Origin: Tanypteryx hageni
Taxonomy: Eukaryota; Arthropoda; Insecta; Odonata; Petaluridae
Assembly (NCBI GenBank): GCA_028673005.1
Contig: CM054118.1
Span: forward strand, 56,985,338 to 57,049,337
Reading direction: 5' to 3'
Length of the DNA stretch: 64,000 bases
Shown: one piece after another, positions 11,990 to 23,199 of the stretch
How positions within the stretch are numbered: position 1 is the stretch's first letter
Layout: each line of letters starts with the position of its first letter
Made by a program: the position numbers and the translations under genes
The notes under the pieces: generated by a model
What the model saw: only the letters and a program-made list of their open reading frames with translations
What the model was told of the DNA's origin: nothing
Database searches by the model: none

Positions 11990-12300
11990 CTAATTCTATT
12001 TGCGTGGTCCTGAAAAAGATCGTGTAAAGCGAAATCCTACGAAGTGGGATAGATTACCCCATAATAACACGTGAAGTTACGCTTGAGTTCAACGGGAAAC
12101 GATTTATTTATATTTAATTCATAATTGCGCTCTTTATCCTCTCTTACAACAACTGAGTATAACTGAAATATTTAATGATTTTAGATGTTTGGAGACCGTT
12201 CCAAAGACGCGCTAAAGTGAAATTAACGGCCAAGCAATTAGAGGAAAATTAACCTGTGCTTAGCGGAAAACGTGTAAAGCGAAACTGTTTGATTCGAGGG
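11990..12300 (+). repeat. Diverged dispersed repeat, copy 2 of 2
   Basis: Second copy of the repeat at 5635-5965, same orientation and block order: AAAAAGATCGTGTAAAGCGA near the start and CGTGTAAAGCGAAACTG near the end, with the GGAGACCGTTCCAAAGACGC block between. No target duplication seen. Confidence 0.55.
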
Positions 12301-12384
12301 ATGAATCCAAACGTGTTAATGTTTCCTTGATCTTTTACTTTACTGCCGTAATATTTACTTATTTCTTTATTAACATGTACTATA

Positions 12385-12465
12385 ACACGTGTAAATGGGC
12401 AAATCGATCAACCGGAATATCCGATTAACCGGAATATGCTTGGCCCCGAGGCATCCGGTAAATAT
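12385..12465. mobile_element. pogo/Tigger-like transposon remnant
   Basis: Contains two near copies of GATTAACCGGAATAT (first copy GATCAACCGGAATAT) followed by GCTTGGCCCCGAGGCATCCG. Repeated 'attaaccgga' words and the GGCCCC..GGCATCCGG segment resemble the ends of pogo/Tigger-class DNA transposons. No full element or TA duplication could be delimited. Confidence 0.35.
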
Positions 12466-13177
12466 ATTATGCCCTCTTCACAATTTTTCCTCGTTTTGGC
12501 GGTAAAAAATCTATCTTCAGCCTTTTTCCCCTTTCATTGGAGGAGATAGAAATAAAATTTAATTAACTTTGAGCCAACCAAACAAAAGAATTGAAACTGG
12601 AATGAATCTTGAAATTCGTTGATGAACCAAAGCGTAATTGCAGCAAAATTTCTGAACGAAAAAAAAGCTCATGGGTAGTGTTCGGGAGATTTTACGGCTT
12701 AATTATAAATGAAATCGTTACTAATTTATGCTAAAGCTTAATTCCGTTTGCGTGCAAAGCGGCTGTTCAGGGTAACTTGACACATAAGTGTACCGGTGAC
12801 TCTGAGCCAGATCTCTCCGAACGCGTAATAAATACATGAAATTATCAGCTGTTCAGGAGATATGTTGGCGAAACGAATATGAACACAAACCAAGGAATGA
12901 AGTCACAACACTGACCGAGGGACCGCTCAATTCCCGAGTCTAGGTTTTAACCTCTTTATGGAGGATTAAAAGCCATATTTAGTATTGTAAAACTAGATGC
13001 GCCAGTAAAATTTGGCGATCAAATTCTTTTTAGAGTAATTATTTAAATAGTTAAGATCGAATAGATACGATTCTTTAACTAGAGAAAAAACTAAAAATAA
13101 AAATTTTACAATGGTAACATTTTATAGTTGTCGTTGAAGTGGGAAATGGAGCCATAAAAGCATTAATAAAGTTTAAT

Positions 13178-13250
13178 TGTGGGTACTAACCCAGTGACCT
13201 CATGTTTCCTTGATAACGTGCAATCTAACACAGCGTGACTACGTATCACG
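13178..13250 (-). repeat. Degenerate tRNA-like SINE head
   Basis: On the minus strand the text TAGTCACGCTGTGTTAGA then GAGGTCACTGGGTTAGTACC resembles a SINE head, with an A-box-like part and a decayed B box (GGTTAGTACC instead of GGTTCGANNCC). Weak and old. Confidence 0.3.
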
Positions 13251-13679
13251 CAAGAAATAGAACGGAAGAATAAAACTGATAATAAAGTGGAAGGTAAACC
13301 AGAGAAACTGGTTGCACGGTATAGATTATACTCAAGTCGTTACACGTCAGGATTCGCTCAAGGTCAACGCTAAAACAAGGTTTTAAAAGTTTCGGTAGGT
13401 AAAAGCGTAGAGAATTCAAATCTGAGTTATCCGAAACTCTGAAATTAATTTTCTATTACGGTAATATCTACCACTTTAATTTCAATTGTAAATGGGCAGA
13501 TTTTAGCCAACTGATTTGATGTATGAAATTCATCGGCGACGTGGCACATTTTCCAAATTACACAGTTTTGACGAAATTACATAAGATTTTTTAATGGCGT
13601 CCCGTAGATCAAACAAACGAACGGCGTATTCCCGAAGAGTAAGCGTCTTAATTTACAAAGGACGTTTCATTGTCGTCCC

Positions 13680-15120
13680 GATCCAACTTAAACGGAAGAA
13701 AAACACGTCTCTCTACTTACCTTACGACCCTCTCCCTCTAAAACTCCTCCCAATCCTCCGATCCACTCCCAGACTCCCATTTGATGACTCTCATCAAATT
13801 CGGTCTTCCCAACACAAACCCCACTCCACAAGATTCTCATTAGTTCTAATTGCATCATCATTTCGTTTCCTTGCTCTCCCTTCCCCTGTTCTCCATACCC
13901 CGACCACGTATACCCCTTACACCCTCTTTTTACTCCGACCCCTCTGCCCAAATGGGTCGTGTTACTTTGTCCCGTGTCCCGCTCCCTCAAGCTCCATCTC
14001 TCCTCCCTCTTTTTTACCATATCTACCTCTACTTCCTTCCATATTCTCCCCTCTCCCTCCCTATCTCATTCTCTCCCTCCATTTGTGTCCTTATCTCTCC
14101 TATCCTGTCCCTCCGTCCCCCTCATCCAACTTCCTTCACCCCGTTCCACTCCATCCCTCTCCCTCCATCTCTTTCCCTTTAGCTTTCTCCCGCCGTTTCC
14201 ATCTCTCTTTCCCCCCCTCTCTCTCCTCTCCCTCTCTCTCATCCCCCTCTCTCCTCCTCCTCTCTCTCCTCCCCTTCTCTCTCCTCCCCTTCTCTCTCCT
14301 CCCCCTCTCTCTTCTCCCTCTCTCTCCTCCCTCTCTCTCTCTCCTTCCTCTCTATCTCCTTCCTCTCTCTCTCTCCTCCCCCTCTCTCTCCTTCCCCTCT
14401 CTCTCCTCCCCCTCTCTCTCCTCCCTCTCTCTCCTCCCTCTCTCTCCTTCCCCTCTCTCTCCTCCCCCTCTTTCTCCTCTCCCTTTCTCTCCTCTCTCTT
14501 CTCCCCATATATTTCCTCCCACTCTTTCTCCCTCTTTCACTCCCTTCCTCTCCCTGGCCTCTGTCTTCCCCCCTCTCTCTCTCTCCTCCCTCTATTTCTT
14601 CCCCTCTTTCTCCCCCTCTCTTTCTCCCCCTCTCTTTCTCCCTCTATCTTTACCTCCCTCTCTTCTCCCTCTTCCCATATCTCTCCTCTCTTTCTCATCT
14701 TCTCTCTCGTATTGTTTCCTCTCTCCTCTTCTCTCTCTCTCTCTCTACTCTCCCTTTCCCCTATTTCTCTCTCAATTTCATTTGACCCCTCTCCTTCAAT
14801 CCATCTTTCGTCATTTCTCTCCCCTATTTTCTTCTTCCTTTCTCCCCAATCTCTCCCTTTTTCCCTCTTCTATTTCATTATTTACCCTTCTGTCTTCCAC
14901 CCCCTAATCTATCCTTTCCCCCTTCTCTCCATTTCTTCCACATTTACTCCCTCCTCCAATCTCATCTAGCGCTCTCCTTTTCTTTTATCCTCTCTCTGTC
15001 TCCCTTCTAATACCGATCCGTCCCCCGCTTTCCTTACCTTTCTACAATCACCCACCCTCGCTTTTTATCTGCATCCCCCTTCCGCCCTCCCAACGATACG
15101 TTTTCCACCCTTTTCGCCCG
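13680..15120. repeat. Long polypyrimidine tract
   Basis: The plus strand is overwhelmingly C and T, densest from about 14030 to 14990. In 14230-14480 it runs as irregular 11- to 13-base units of the form CTCTCTCCTCCC. The 437-, 336- and 110-residue open frames here are Ser/Leu/Pro low-complexity translations readable in several frames at once, and the minus-strand frames are Arg/Glu/Gly shadows. This is the longest such tract in the window. Confidence 0.9.
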
Positions 15121-15775
15121 ACAAACAGAACTGCCCATTACTCATCTAAATGGATCGAAGTCATTTGACCTTTCAAATCGGGCTCGATTTTTTCTTCAAA
15201 GCAGAAGTACCCATCCCGGGTTTATTAGCGGAAATAATTAGATTCGTTAGGCATGAATCAAAAGCTGGAAATTTTTGCCAGCTTAAATCGATAAATTCCG
15301 ATTGAAAAAATTGTTTCCTTCCCTCCCGCCAGGAAGCAATGCTTCAGTTAAAATCAGAAGTTTTTTTTCTCTTATTTCCTCCGGAAGGGGGAGGTGTTTG
15401 CCTTTCGCGGACCAGCAAACTTATGTCGGAACTATGTTTGCGAGAAGTACGCAGTAGTGGGTTTGTTAAGGTCTTTTCGTGCGTGGAAGTTTTTAGTGCT
15501 CGAAAATTTTCGAGTTTTGCGAAACGACCAGGATAGTCGATAGTTAGGAAGTACTTGCCAGAGCAATTTCTAGCTCGCGTGATGAGTACCGCGAAGGAGA
15601 GGAATTCAATTTCCTTTTCGGGAGCCGTTATGAAGCAGGACGAACCTTGGTAAAATTAATAGAACAGGGAATTTACGGTTTACTTTTCAATAGCGAAATC
15701 GAGTTTGTTATGCCCGCGGTTTGAATTTTGTATCTCTGTTTGCGTCGATGCATTTACATGGCATGCGAATATATA

Positions 15776-15840
15776 TGACAAGACTCTTGAACAAGTGACA
15801 AGACTCTTGAACAAGTGACAAGACTCTTGAACAAGTGACA
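15776..15840 (+). repeat. Perfect 20-bp tandem repeat
   Basis: Three identical copies plus five bases of a fourth of the unit TGACAAGACTCTTGAACAAG. There are no spacers, so it is a small minisatellite and not a CRISPR array. Absence of any difference between units points to recent origin. Confidence 0.95.
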
Positions 15841-16599
15841 ATATAAAAATTAATTTTTATACACAGCCTTCATATAGATGTTGACTATATGTGCATTTCC
15901 ATTAATATGATGCAATACGTTATCCGTTATTTCGCCAAAACAGGAAAATGGCGTTTTCCTTAACGGCAAAAGTTTTTCACGCCAAAAACGCTAAATTTTT
16001 GCGTTCAGAACAAATTCTTGCGTCAAATCCAAGCGTATTTGAAAGGAGTCGGTAAAAAAATGAATTTTAATTTTTTTTAGGCGCTCTTCGGTTCAAGTCC
16101 CAAGTTCGCATGATTTTTAATAGCAATTATAAAATGCAAATATAAAACACGTATCACCCATTATTCCCATGTTATTCATGAACGAAGCTTACGTTTACTA
16201 CGCCCAGGACAGGAGAGCAAGGAGTAAATTTTCCTGCCGCTAGAGTTAGTAAATAGATAGATAGTAAATGCAAGCTGTTCCCGAAACGGTCTTCGAATCG
16301 AACTCGGGCCGTTATATTACACGGAAATTATCCGAAGGCCTCTTTAGGAGTGCGTCTCTTTAAACCTGTATTAATGGTGAAAATAAATTCAGCCGCTTTC
16401 GAGTTGTTGGATATTCTTGATTTGAGTTGTTCGATATATATACATAAGTTAATATTTGTTACAAAATAAAAATAAACTATATATTTTAATTCCGTAGAAG
16501 ATACATAGTTGATTTTTATTTGTATTTGAACCTAAGATAAGAAACTGATTTTTCAATTTTTGGGGCTAATCGTAAGTGCTTATTCCTGAATTTGTTTTG

Positions 16600-16627
16600 T
16601 CATAAGACGAGCTCGATAATTCTCTGA
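16600..16627 (-). repeat. Copy of dispersed two-block element, block 1
   Basis: Read on the minus strand this is GAATTATCGAGCTCGTCTTATG (given here in parts: GAATTATCGAGC, TCGTCTTATG). The same block occurs at 18523, 22733, 29315, 39377, 43930 and 59898. The second block (CTGATGA..GAAA) is not seen beside this copy. Confidence 0.65.
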
Positions 16628-18522
16628 TGAACTTTTCATTTTTAGCTCATTTGATATTGCAATGTTACCTTATGTTAAATTTTAGGGTCTTTAGTGACAC
16701 TTAGTGGAGTTTATAATTTAAATGGCCATAACAATTCGGTAAATCAAATTTGCCGTTCGGATACAAAGCGAAAATCGAAAACAGTATTTCCGAAAGGATG
16801 TCATTTATAATGTGGCTTTAAAAACCTTTTTATGGCTATTGAGGCTACGTAAGTTATGAATTAGATTTCGTCCACAAGGAGACCATGATATTTCTTATTT
16901 GAAATGAGCTGATAGATTTTTACAAACAACAAATTTTAAAACGTTCGGAGTTTGGGAAGATTTTTCATTAAAAATTTCTCTTTTGTTTATCTCATTATGA
17001 TTTTGTTAAAACTGTAATTTATAATTAAAACTTTAACATTTAACCCTAGGAATTTCTACCATTTAGGTTCCTAACATATCAGTTTTTAAATAATATGCCG
17101 GTACTTATCCCATCTAAGCACTTCAATCAATACTCCATCATTAAATATCACGACGGATTAAAGGGGGGCAATATCCCATGTTTCCTCGGATCAAGTTACT
17201 TCACATCCTGGCCTTTCTCTAATTATAGGCATTAAATCTAGTTTAATCCAGCCTCCATATCTGTTTAAAAGATTACAGCATGATTACGTATCTTTTGCGA
17301 TATTTATACAAATATCATACAAATATGCATCTCTTTATTGCGATGAATATATTTTTCATGCCATAATATGACGCACCAGTAATCTTTATAATTTAAAAGC
17401 TATACTTCTGAAGCTTACATGACTAAAATTTTAAAACTTTTTTATACATGAAGAAAAAATTGTAAATAAATATTTCAGTGTAACCATTGGAGTAAACAAA
17501 TCAATTCTCTAAATTCAGATTAAAATTTTTACTCTGTTAAAATAGATTAGTAATTTCAGAACTTTAAAGGCATAATCAAATTTTTCCTAGCTCCTCTCTA
17601 GTAGTCACAGAATCGTATGGAGCAAATTGAATCAATTAAAACGATTTGTAATTTAATGGAAAAGTTATTCGCATCTCGTTCGAATTCTGAGTTTCTCTCC
17701 ATTCATTTTGGAGACCACACGTCTCGCGCGGAACTTTTATGCATGCTGTCGAAACAATTCGGTTCTTCCTATGCATACAAACGGAAATGATAATTCACTT
17801 AATTACTAATTCCTGCAACTGCTTCCGAGTTTTACTTCAAAGTTACTCGGACTCACTTCAGATATCATCGCCAAACTAGGAACGGAATCACTGAACTGGA
17901 TCTTGCTCAGCGGAGTTGCTCCCACCTTTGAGAATATTTCGGACGGAGAAGAATTCTTAACTTAACTTAGAGACGTATTACTTTAGGGATTCACTAGAAG
18001 TACAGTCATAGATTTTTTGGTTTTCCACACTTTGACCTCGTTAACCTAAATAATTCAGTGGTAATTCGTCTCTGTAGTTCAGCGAATCAAGTATCTTTCT
18101 TTCAGTTTGAGTTATTACTCGTTGAGAGGAAAGATTTTTTTATCAGTATTTACTTTCAGTAAAAGCGCGTATCAAAATTTGTCTTAGGTAGCCATAGCAA
18201 GGTCGTAAAGTGTTTCTTAAACCTTTTATGCTTATTGAAGATACCGAGAACAAGTTCTTAATTTTTTAGCGTTTTTTAAAACTCCGCTCATGCTTTCGGT
18301 TTGCCCGTCTGTCTGAAGAGCCAACTCTTCCTAAACGAAAGCAGCTAGAGACTTCGTTTTTCCGCCAATCAATTTAGTATTCTGTCCCGTTATGCATGTT
18401 TTATAGTTTTATCCGTCTGTCCGTCTAAAATAAAAAACCGTATTATTTACTGTATGCTTAAGCACCTCCTTCCTAGTTCAATTTTTTAAAACATTTTTTA
18501 CTTATTCGGGAATGTATTTTCA

Positions 18523-18551
18523 ACCATAAGACGAGCTTGTTAATTCTCTAG
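18523..18551 (-). repeat. Copy of dispersed two-block element, block 1
   Basis: Minus-strand copy with two changes in the core (AACAAGCTCG in place of ATCGAGCTCG). The flanking TATTTTC/TTGTTTTC text is also shared with the 16600 and 43930 copies, so the related segment is longer than the core. Confidence 0.6.
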
Positions 18552-18763
18552 CGAAGTATTTTGATCATTTAATGCAATAAAGTTTTTAGTGCTTATTTTT
18601 GCCAGGTGTCAACTATCGCGTTTAAAATCATTATCGTTACGTACGGTGCATTTTCGAAATGCAATGGGGCGTTGCTAATTCACGCTCAGCTTGAGCCCGT
18701 GTTGGTTTCTCGTGTTTATATTTCTCTGCTTAAATAAATAAATCAGTTTCGTTTCCATTATTT

Positions 18764-18895
18764 TGTGGAAGTGTTTAATCAAAACGAAGGAAGTTCGGAG
18801 CGAATGTTTCAAGCGTGAAGTCAACGAGGACGTGCTGACCGTTTACGTTGTGGAACTTCGTGGAAAAGTTCAATCAACGCGAAGGAAGTTCAGAT
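18764..18895 (+). repeat. Imperfect direct repeat, two copies
   Basis: GTTTAATCAAAACGAAGGAA (from about 18772) and GTTCAATCAACGCGAAGGAA (from about 18862) are both followed by GTTC.GA and preceded by TTGTGGAA or CGTGGAA, at a spacing of about 90 bases. Just upstream, CTTAAATAAATAAATCAG resembles a poly(A)-signal region, which could suit the end of a decayed LTR, but no second LTR or polyprotein was found. Confidence 0.4.
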
Positions 18896-19179
18896 AGAAT
18901 TATTCATTACCAAAACAAACAATTATATACTGTTGCATCAAACGATGAATATCCTCGAAGATGGAATTTAATTTTATTTGAAAATTAATGAATTCTATAA
19001 CGTTCAATAGATTTATCTAATAAACCAATTTTCTCCCTGAGAACTTAAAAATTGCATTATTGTTTTAAAAATAGGCCGTTCTTACGTTCCGCTTTTTTAT
19101 GCAACGAATAAAAAAACTTAAAACTACGGAAATAATTTCATCAAAGAAGGCTACATTGGTTTAATTTTTGGTAAAACTG

Positions 19180-19640
19180 TATCTGACACACACACACACA
19201 TATAATTTAAGTTGAAATAAAGCTTAACTTCATTAGTATTATACAAACTTCAAGTTACTTAAATTTTCACCATTGGTCGTTATATTAAGTGATGTTTTAG
19301 GAGGGGTACACTTCTCATAAACGAACATTTTGTGTTGACGGATTTATATTATCGAGGTTTTTACTGTAGCCACATTTTATACGTGGTTTTGGTCAGTTTA
19401 AAACGAGAAATTAGTCGATACTCTCATCTTCGAAATTGATAACTTGAAACTATCACCCAATCGTTTTGATAATAAGCAAAAGTTTGACATTTTCTCTGAC
19501 GTAATACTATTTATACTATAATACTATACTGCACTATAATGCACTACGCTACACTACATTATACTATATAATACTATACCATATGACACTATCCTATACT
19601 ATGTAATTATACTATATACATGTTAAAAAAGGAGACCCTA
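19180..19640. repeat. Simple and cryptic repeats
   Basis: A short (CA)n run at 19186-19202 and, from about 19500 to 19620, a degenerate ladder of CTATACTATA/CACTACACT words. No fixed period; typical of slippage-derived simple DNA. Confidence 0.6.
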
Positions 19641-20639
19641 CATCATATGCTATAAAACCTATAGCTCTAAAAGGATTATAATTTAACTTCAACAATAAAT
19701 TATATTTAACTCCCATTCCTGGGTGAAAATTTGGAACCCATAACTGTACTTATTTAAGAATACTATTAAAGTTAAAAACATCTAGTAAATTGCGAGTTAA
19801 CATTAATTAGAGCATTTTTGGAAAAAACACGTTTCCACTTAGTTTATTTGTCTGTGCAAGGGAGATCTCAGCAACTATTCTGACATAAATCCAATGGATT
19901 ATAGCATCTGAGAGAACCTTTCAGAAAGATTATACAGTAAACAAATCAGGGATGCCAACTAAATAAGAAATGTTTCGACAGGGATGCACAACCCCAAGAC
20001 TAGATGAAGCGTGCAATAGAACAATTTCCGCCAAGTCTCGAGAAGGTAGTATAGATTTGAGATAAACGTGTTGAACAACTTTTTTAAGCTGAACTATGAG
20101 TTACGAGTCTGGTGATAACAACATGTCAATTTGATAATATCGAAATAAAAACTTTTTTGTCAATTTATTACGCGTTTCTTACAGTCACGGCATTCTCAAA
20201 TGAATGCAACTATGAGTTTCAAATTTACACCCAAGAATTCTAGGTAAACATATTTTAATGTGCTGTAGTTAAAACCATATAATGAGCTTATTAATTCACA
20301 TCTTAAATTTTCAATTTTTTCATTCACTGTTGTTAAGTCTTCTATGAATTGAAATGTACCAAGACTGCACTATGATGCTAATAATCTTCAGGGAAGAATT
20401 ATAAATAATGATTGATCTAAGCTAATTTAGTAATAAATTTGAAAATACTATTTTTATTTTATGATTTTCAAGAATAAATATCAACACATACTTATAGAGT
20501 ATAGGGATTTAAAACAAAGAAAAGAGGTAGGTATAGATTTTATAGCATATTTTTATTGGCAGACCCTGTGTAGTACCATATCCTCTGCTTTCTTTGAAGA
20601 CGCTTCCAGGTTCCATGTTATTGTCTCTGATCACAACTT

Positions 20640-21010
20640 ACCATGACAAAAGCGGGACTCGGGAACGATTGCGCGTTCCGGATGCGTGTTTCGGGTGACG
20701 AGAGGGATTCGGGCGATTCGGTGAAAGAAAAACGCTTTCGATTGTGTGCCCTCTCGTCCGTTTTATGAGTGAACGAGATGCAAATTAATTCAGGCGAGCC
20801 GAATTCGTTGCCGCTGCATCACGGTCGGTGAGGAAAAATGAATGCTTCATTGAAAGAGTGATTTGTCTGCTCGCGACACGGTCTAACGAGCGTACCGTTC
20901 CCCCTTTTCCCCCCACCGTCACGTCTCGGCGCACGAGTGGAACGTCGTCAACAACAACTCTCGTGCCCTGAAAAGATCAATCACGCCGTTCGTTACTGCG
21001 TTTAACTTTT
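20640..21010. promoter_or_regulatory. CpG-rich segment with homeodomain/POU-like sites
   Basis: GC and CpG content rise sharply against the AT-rich surroundings. The segment includes ATGCAAATTAATT (20778-20790), which joins an octamer motif to a TAAT core. It could be a promoter or enhancer, or a first exon of an unseen transcript. No coding frame or TATA box is convincing; the call rests on base composition only. Confidence 0.25.
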
Positions 21011-21191
21011 TCGGTTCGTCGATACGAGGTCATTCGCGGGAAAATATTTTTTCAGCATCGCGCAAGGATATCGATTCGGTTTTCTACGTCGCAACCATAA
21101 TTAATTCAGTTTCTTGTTTTTAATGCACATAAAAAAATAAAACCAGTAATATTACCTTTTTTAATTAAAGAAAGCAGATATATAAATTCTG

Positions 21192-22572
21192 ATGTGGCCA
21201 CCACATGACTTTTTCCATACCTGTAATATTTCAAAAAATTCCAAATAGGTTAAAGGATAATAAATATTTTAAGGAACTGAGAGAAAAATTCAGACCTTAC
21301 GAAGAACAGACGTCAACTCTAACCGTAGCCTTCTGATATTGGATATAGCCAGGAAGCTCCAACAATTAAAAAAATATAAAGGAGCATTACTAAGACGTGA
21401 CTAAGTAAGCGTCAAGTGTTTACAATAGCCGCCGGTAGGTAGTGTGGTGGTGGCAGCTAAAAATTAGTTTTTAAAATATCTCTTAAACAATGCATTATAT
21501 GGGAAAGCGTTTCGAACAAACGTTGTAGAAAAATGAATTTCCTACAATTTTTATTCCAATACTTTTTTACATTCATCAAATATTAAAGCAAATATTAAAA
21601 AAACGGATGTGACAAGAGTAAAGACCCACTTCCGGTTGACCGATTTATACCAAACACTAATCAGTTCTTTGGCCTTTAACAAAAATAAATAAGTAAAGAT
21701 GGAGACTACGGCGAAATTGATGTTAAATAGAAAATTACTCCTTAACCTTAAAATTCAAAATTAGAGACACACAATGAAAAAGGGGGAAGAAAAGAAGGAA
21801 AAGGCAAAAGACAATAAAAATTATGAACTTACAGGTTACGTAAACATAAACATAGGCTCCATGTAAAAACGCACACATTACTAACTGACACTTCCCCCAC
21901 AGACACAAAATACATTTTTTTCCCTTTACCTCTTGGCGTGTACGTGTGCTTGTGTTTGTGGTTGCTTAGTAAGTCCCTGTCGCGGTCGTACTGACTCACA
22001 AACCTAGCAACGGTGTGATTTTTGGGGTCCCTGGCGCAGAGTAATTTCTCGCAAACCCGGTCCCGTTTCCTTTCCACCTTTAGGATTTAGTGCCTGTGCG
22101 ATTGAGTGAGTGAATGTGTGAGTGACATCAGGTCCCTGGCGTGGAGTAACAACCCCTAAACCTGTAAGTTTATAATTTTTATTGTCTTTTGCCTTTTCCT
22201 TCCTTTCTTCCCCCTTTTTCATTGTGTCTCTAATTTTGAATTTTACGCTTAAGGAGTTGATTTCTGTTTGACTTTAACAAAAATGTGCAATATAAAATTT
22301 CGCGTCGACATGATTAATAGTTTATGAGTTAGAGCACCCACAAACTTCCGGTCACAGACATACATACACACTGACACAGACACACACACAGATCCACAGA
22401 CACACCCACAGACACACATACAGACACATCCACAGATACACCCACAGATTTTATCGAGAACATAGGCAAAACATGTTCAGGGAACCTTAAAACATGTATT
22501 TCCGTTGAAATTTCGAATTCGATTTTTTTCATGTAAACAATACTTTCTCTGTACTTCGTATATGGAAAAAGT
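21192..22572 (-). mobile_element. Dispersed element family A, copy 2, with nested foldback
   Basis: The most complete copy. At its plus-strand left end lies a hairpin (ATGTGG, spacer CCA, CCACAT), then ACTTTTTCCATA. At its right end TATATGGAAAAAGT matches it as a subterminal inverted repeat. Between are the family blocks, read on the minus strand: CTGCCACCACCACACTACCT, TTGTAGGAAATTCAT, GGTCAACCGGAAGTGGG and ATGAAAAAAATCGAATTCGA. An imperfect CAGACACA-type repeat lies at 22363-22450. The copy is interrupted at 21687-22271 by another element. No target duplication was found, so the transposon class is open. Confidence 0.8.
21674..22284. mobile_element. Foldback element inserted in family A copy 2
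   Basis: Two arms of about 95-115 bases are inverted copies: 21719-21836 and 22160-22271. Both contain CAAAATTAGAGACACA (second arm reversed) and the GGAAAAGGCAAAAGACAAT word. The insert (21687-22271, 585 bp) is flanked by the 13-base direct repeat CTTTAACAAAAAT at 21674-21686 and 22272-22284. In other family A copies the equivalent sequence is uninterrupted, which confirms an insertion. The interior carries two copies of GGTCCCTGGCG.GAGTAA and no usable coding frame. Longer duplications occur in MULE-like and foldback elements, but the class is not proven. Confidence 0.8.
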
Positions 22573-23142
22573 AAAAATGCGAGATAAACGATAATAAAGG
22601 TTCTTCAGTAGGCATTAAAATTAAGTTAATAGTATTCGCTGCGTTATCCTGATTCCATTAGTCATTCTTTCTCCCGAGGGATCTGCGGGAAGATTTGAAA
22701 GCGAAATTATAAAAATTTCGGCAGATTCGATTGAAAATTATCGTGGTCGTCTTATGGCTAAAAACTTAACAAGCGCTTTAAAATCAAAATAATGAAAAAT
22801 TGAAAAAATAGGTAGTTATCTCAGGTATCTCCAGTATCCATAAAAAGGTCATGAAAAAAACCACATGAACATTCCGGCCACCATGTAGCTTTCCTCAGTG
22901 GCATTCATAGAATATAAAAGAACTATCCTCTACTATAGTAGTAAAAACTGATGACGGCTGCCTGGTTGATTTTTAAACACTAATTTTGTAACCGTAAGGA
23001 AACTTAAAAAATGCGAGATAAAAGATATTAACACTACTTCTGTAGGCCATCTGAGGAACATTAGGGGAATGATATTAAATGCGTTATCGCAATTCCATCA
23101 GCCATTCGTCATCGTGAGAGATCTATCGGGAGGTTTGAGGTA
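22573..23142 (+). repeat. Diverged direct repeat pair
   Basis: About 130 bases at 22573-22702 recur at 23005-23142. Both start AAAAATGCGAGATAAA, continue through CTTC.GTAGGC and GCGTTATC, and end with a GGGAAGATTTGA/GGGAGGTTTGA segment. The stretch between contains block 1 (22733-22759) and block 2 (about 22948) of the two-block element. The arrangement suits an old tandem duplication or repeats flanking an element. Confidence 0.6.
22733..22975 (+). repeat. Two-block element, copy with block 1 and partial block 2
   Basis: Block 1 at 22733-22759 reads GAAAATTATCGTGGTCGTCT then TATGG. Block 2 begins at about 22948 with CTGATGACGGCTGCCTGG but loses the GAAA part. The spacing of about 190 bases is longer than in the 39377 and 59898 copies. 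Confidence 0.5.
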
Positions 23143-23199
23143 AACACGTACAAACACGTGATTCGATGTAAAAATCATTTCAAAAAAGAAAAATTTCGG

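Larger units (their letters stand above)
15841..18760. other. Non-coding AT-rich stretch
   Basis: No gene recognised. It holds two copies of the dispersed motif described at 16600-16627 and 18523-18551, two isolated B-box-like words (near 16090 and 16297) without a convincing A box, and a TCCGTCTGTCCGTC simple repeat near 18411-18426. Confidence 0.5.

Noticed and set aside
13594..14969. Open frames of 437 and 336 residues on the plus strand
   Set aside because: They are Ser/Leu/Pro translations of a C/T tract, open in more than one frame at once, with no domain and no codon structure. The first 50 residues of the longer frame also show no recognisable motif.
15776..15840. CRISPR array
   Set aside because: Repeats are directly adjacent with no spacers, and the DNA is eukaryotic.
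16285..16330. tRNA gene or SINE head on the minus strand
   Set aside because: A GAGTTCGATTC B-box-like word is present, but no A box lies at the right distance and no cloverleaf forms.
18640..18900. LTR of a retrotransposon
   Set aside because: A poly(A)-signal-like word and short direct repeats are present, but there is no partner LTR, primer-binding site, or gag/pol text nearby.
21192..22572. Family A as a Helitron
   Set aside because: A hairpin near one end recalls Helitrons, but the CTRR terminus and insertion between A and T could not be shown consistently across the four copies.
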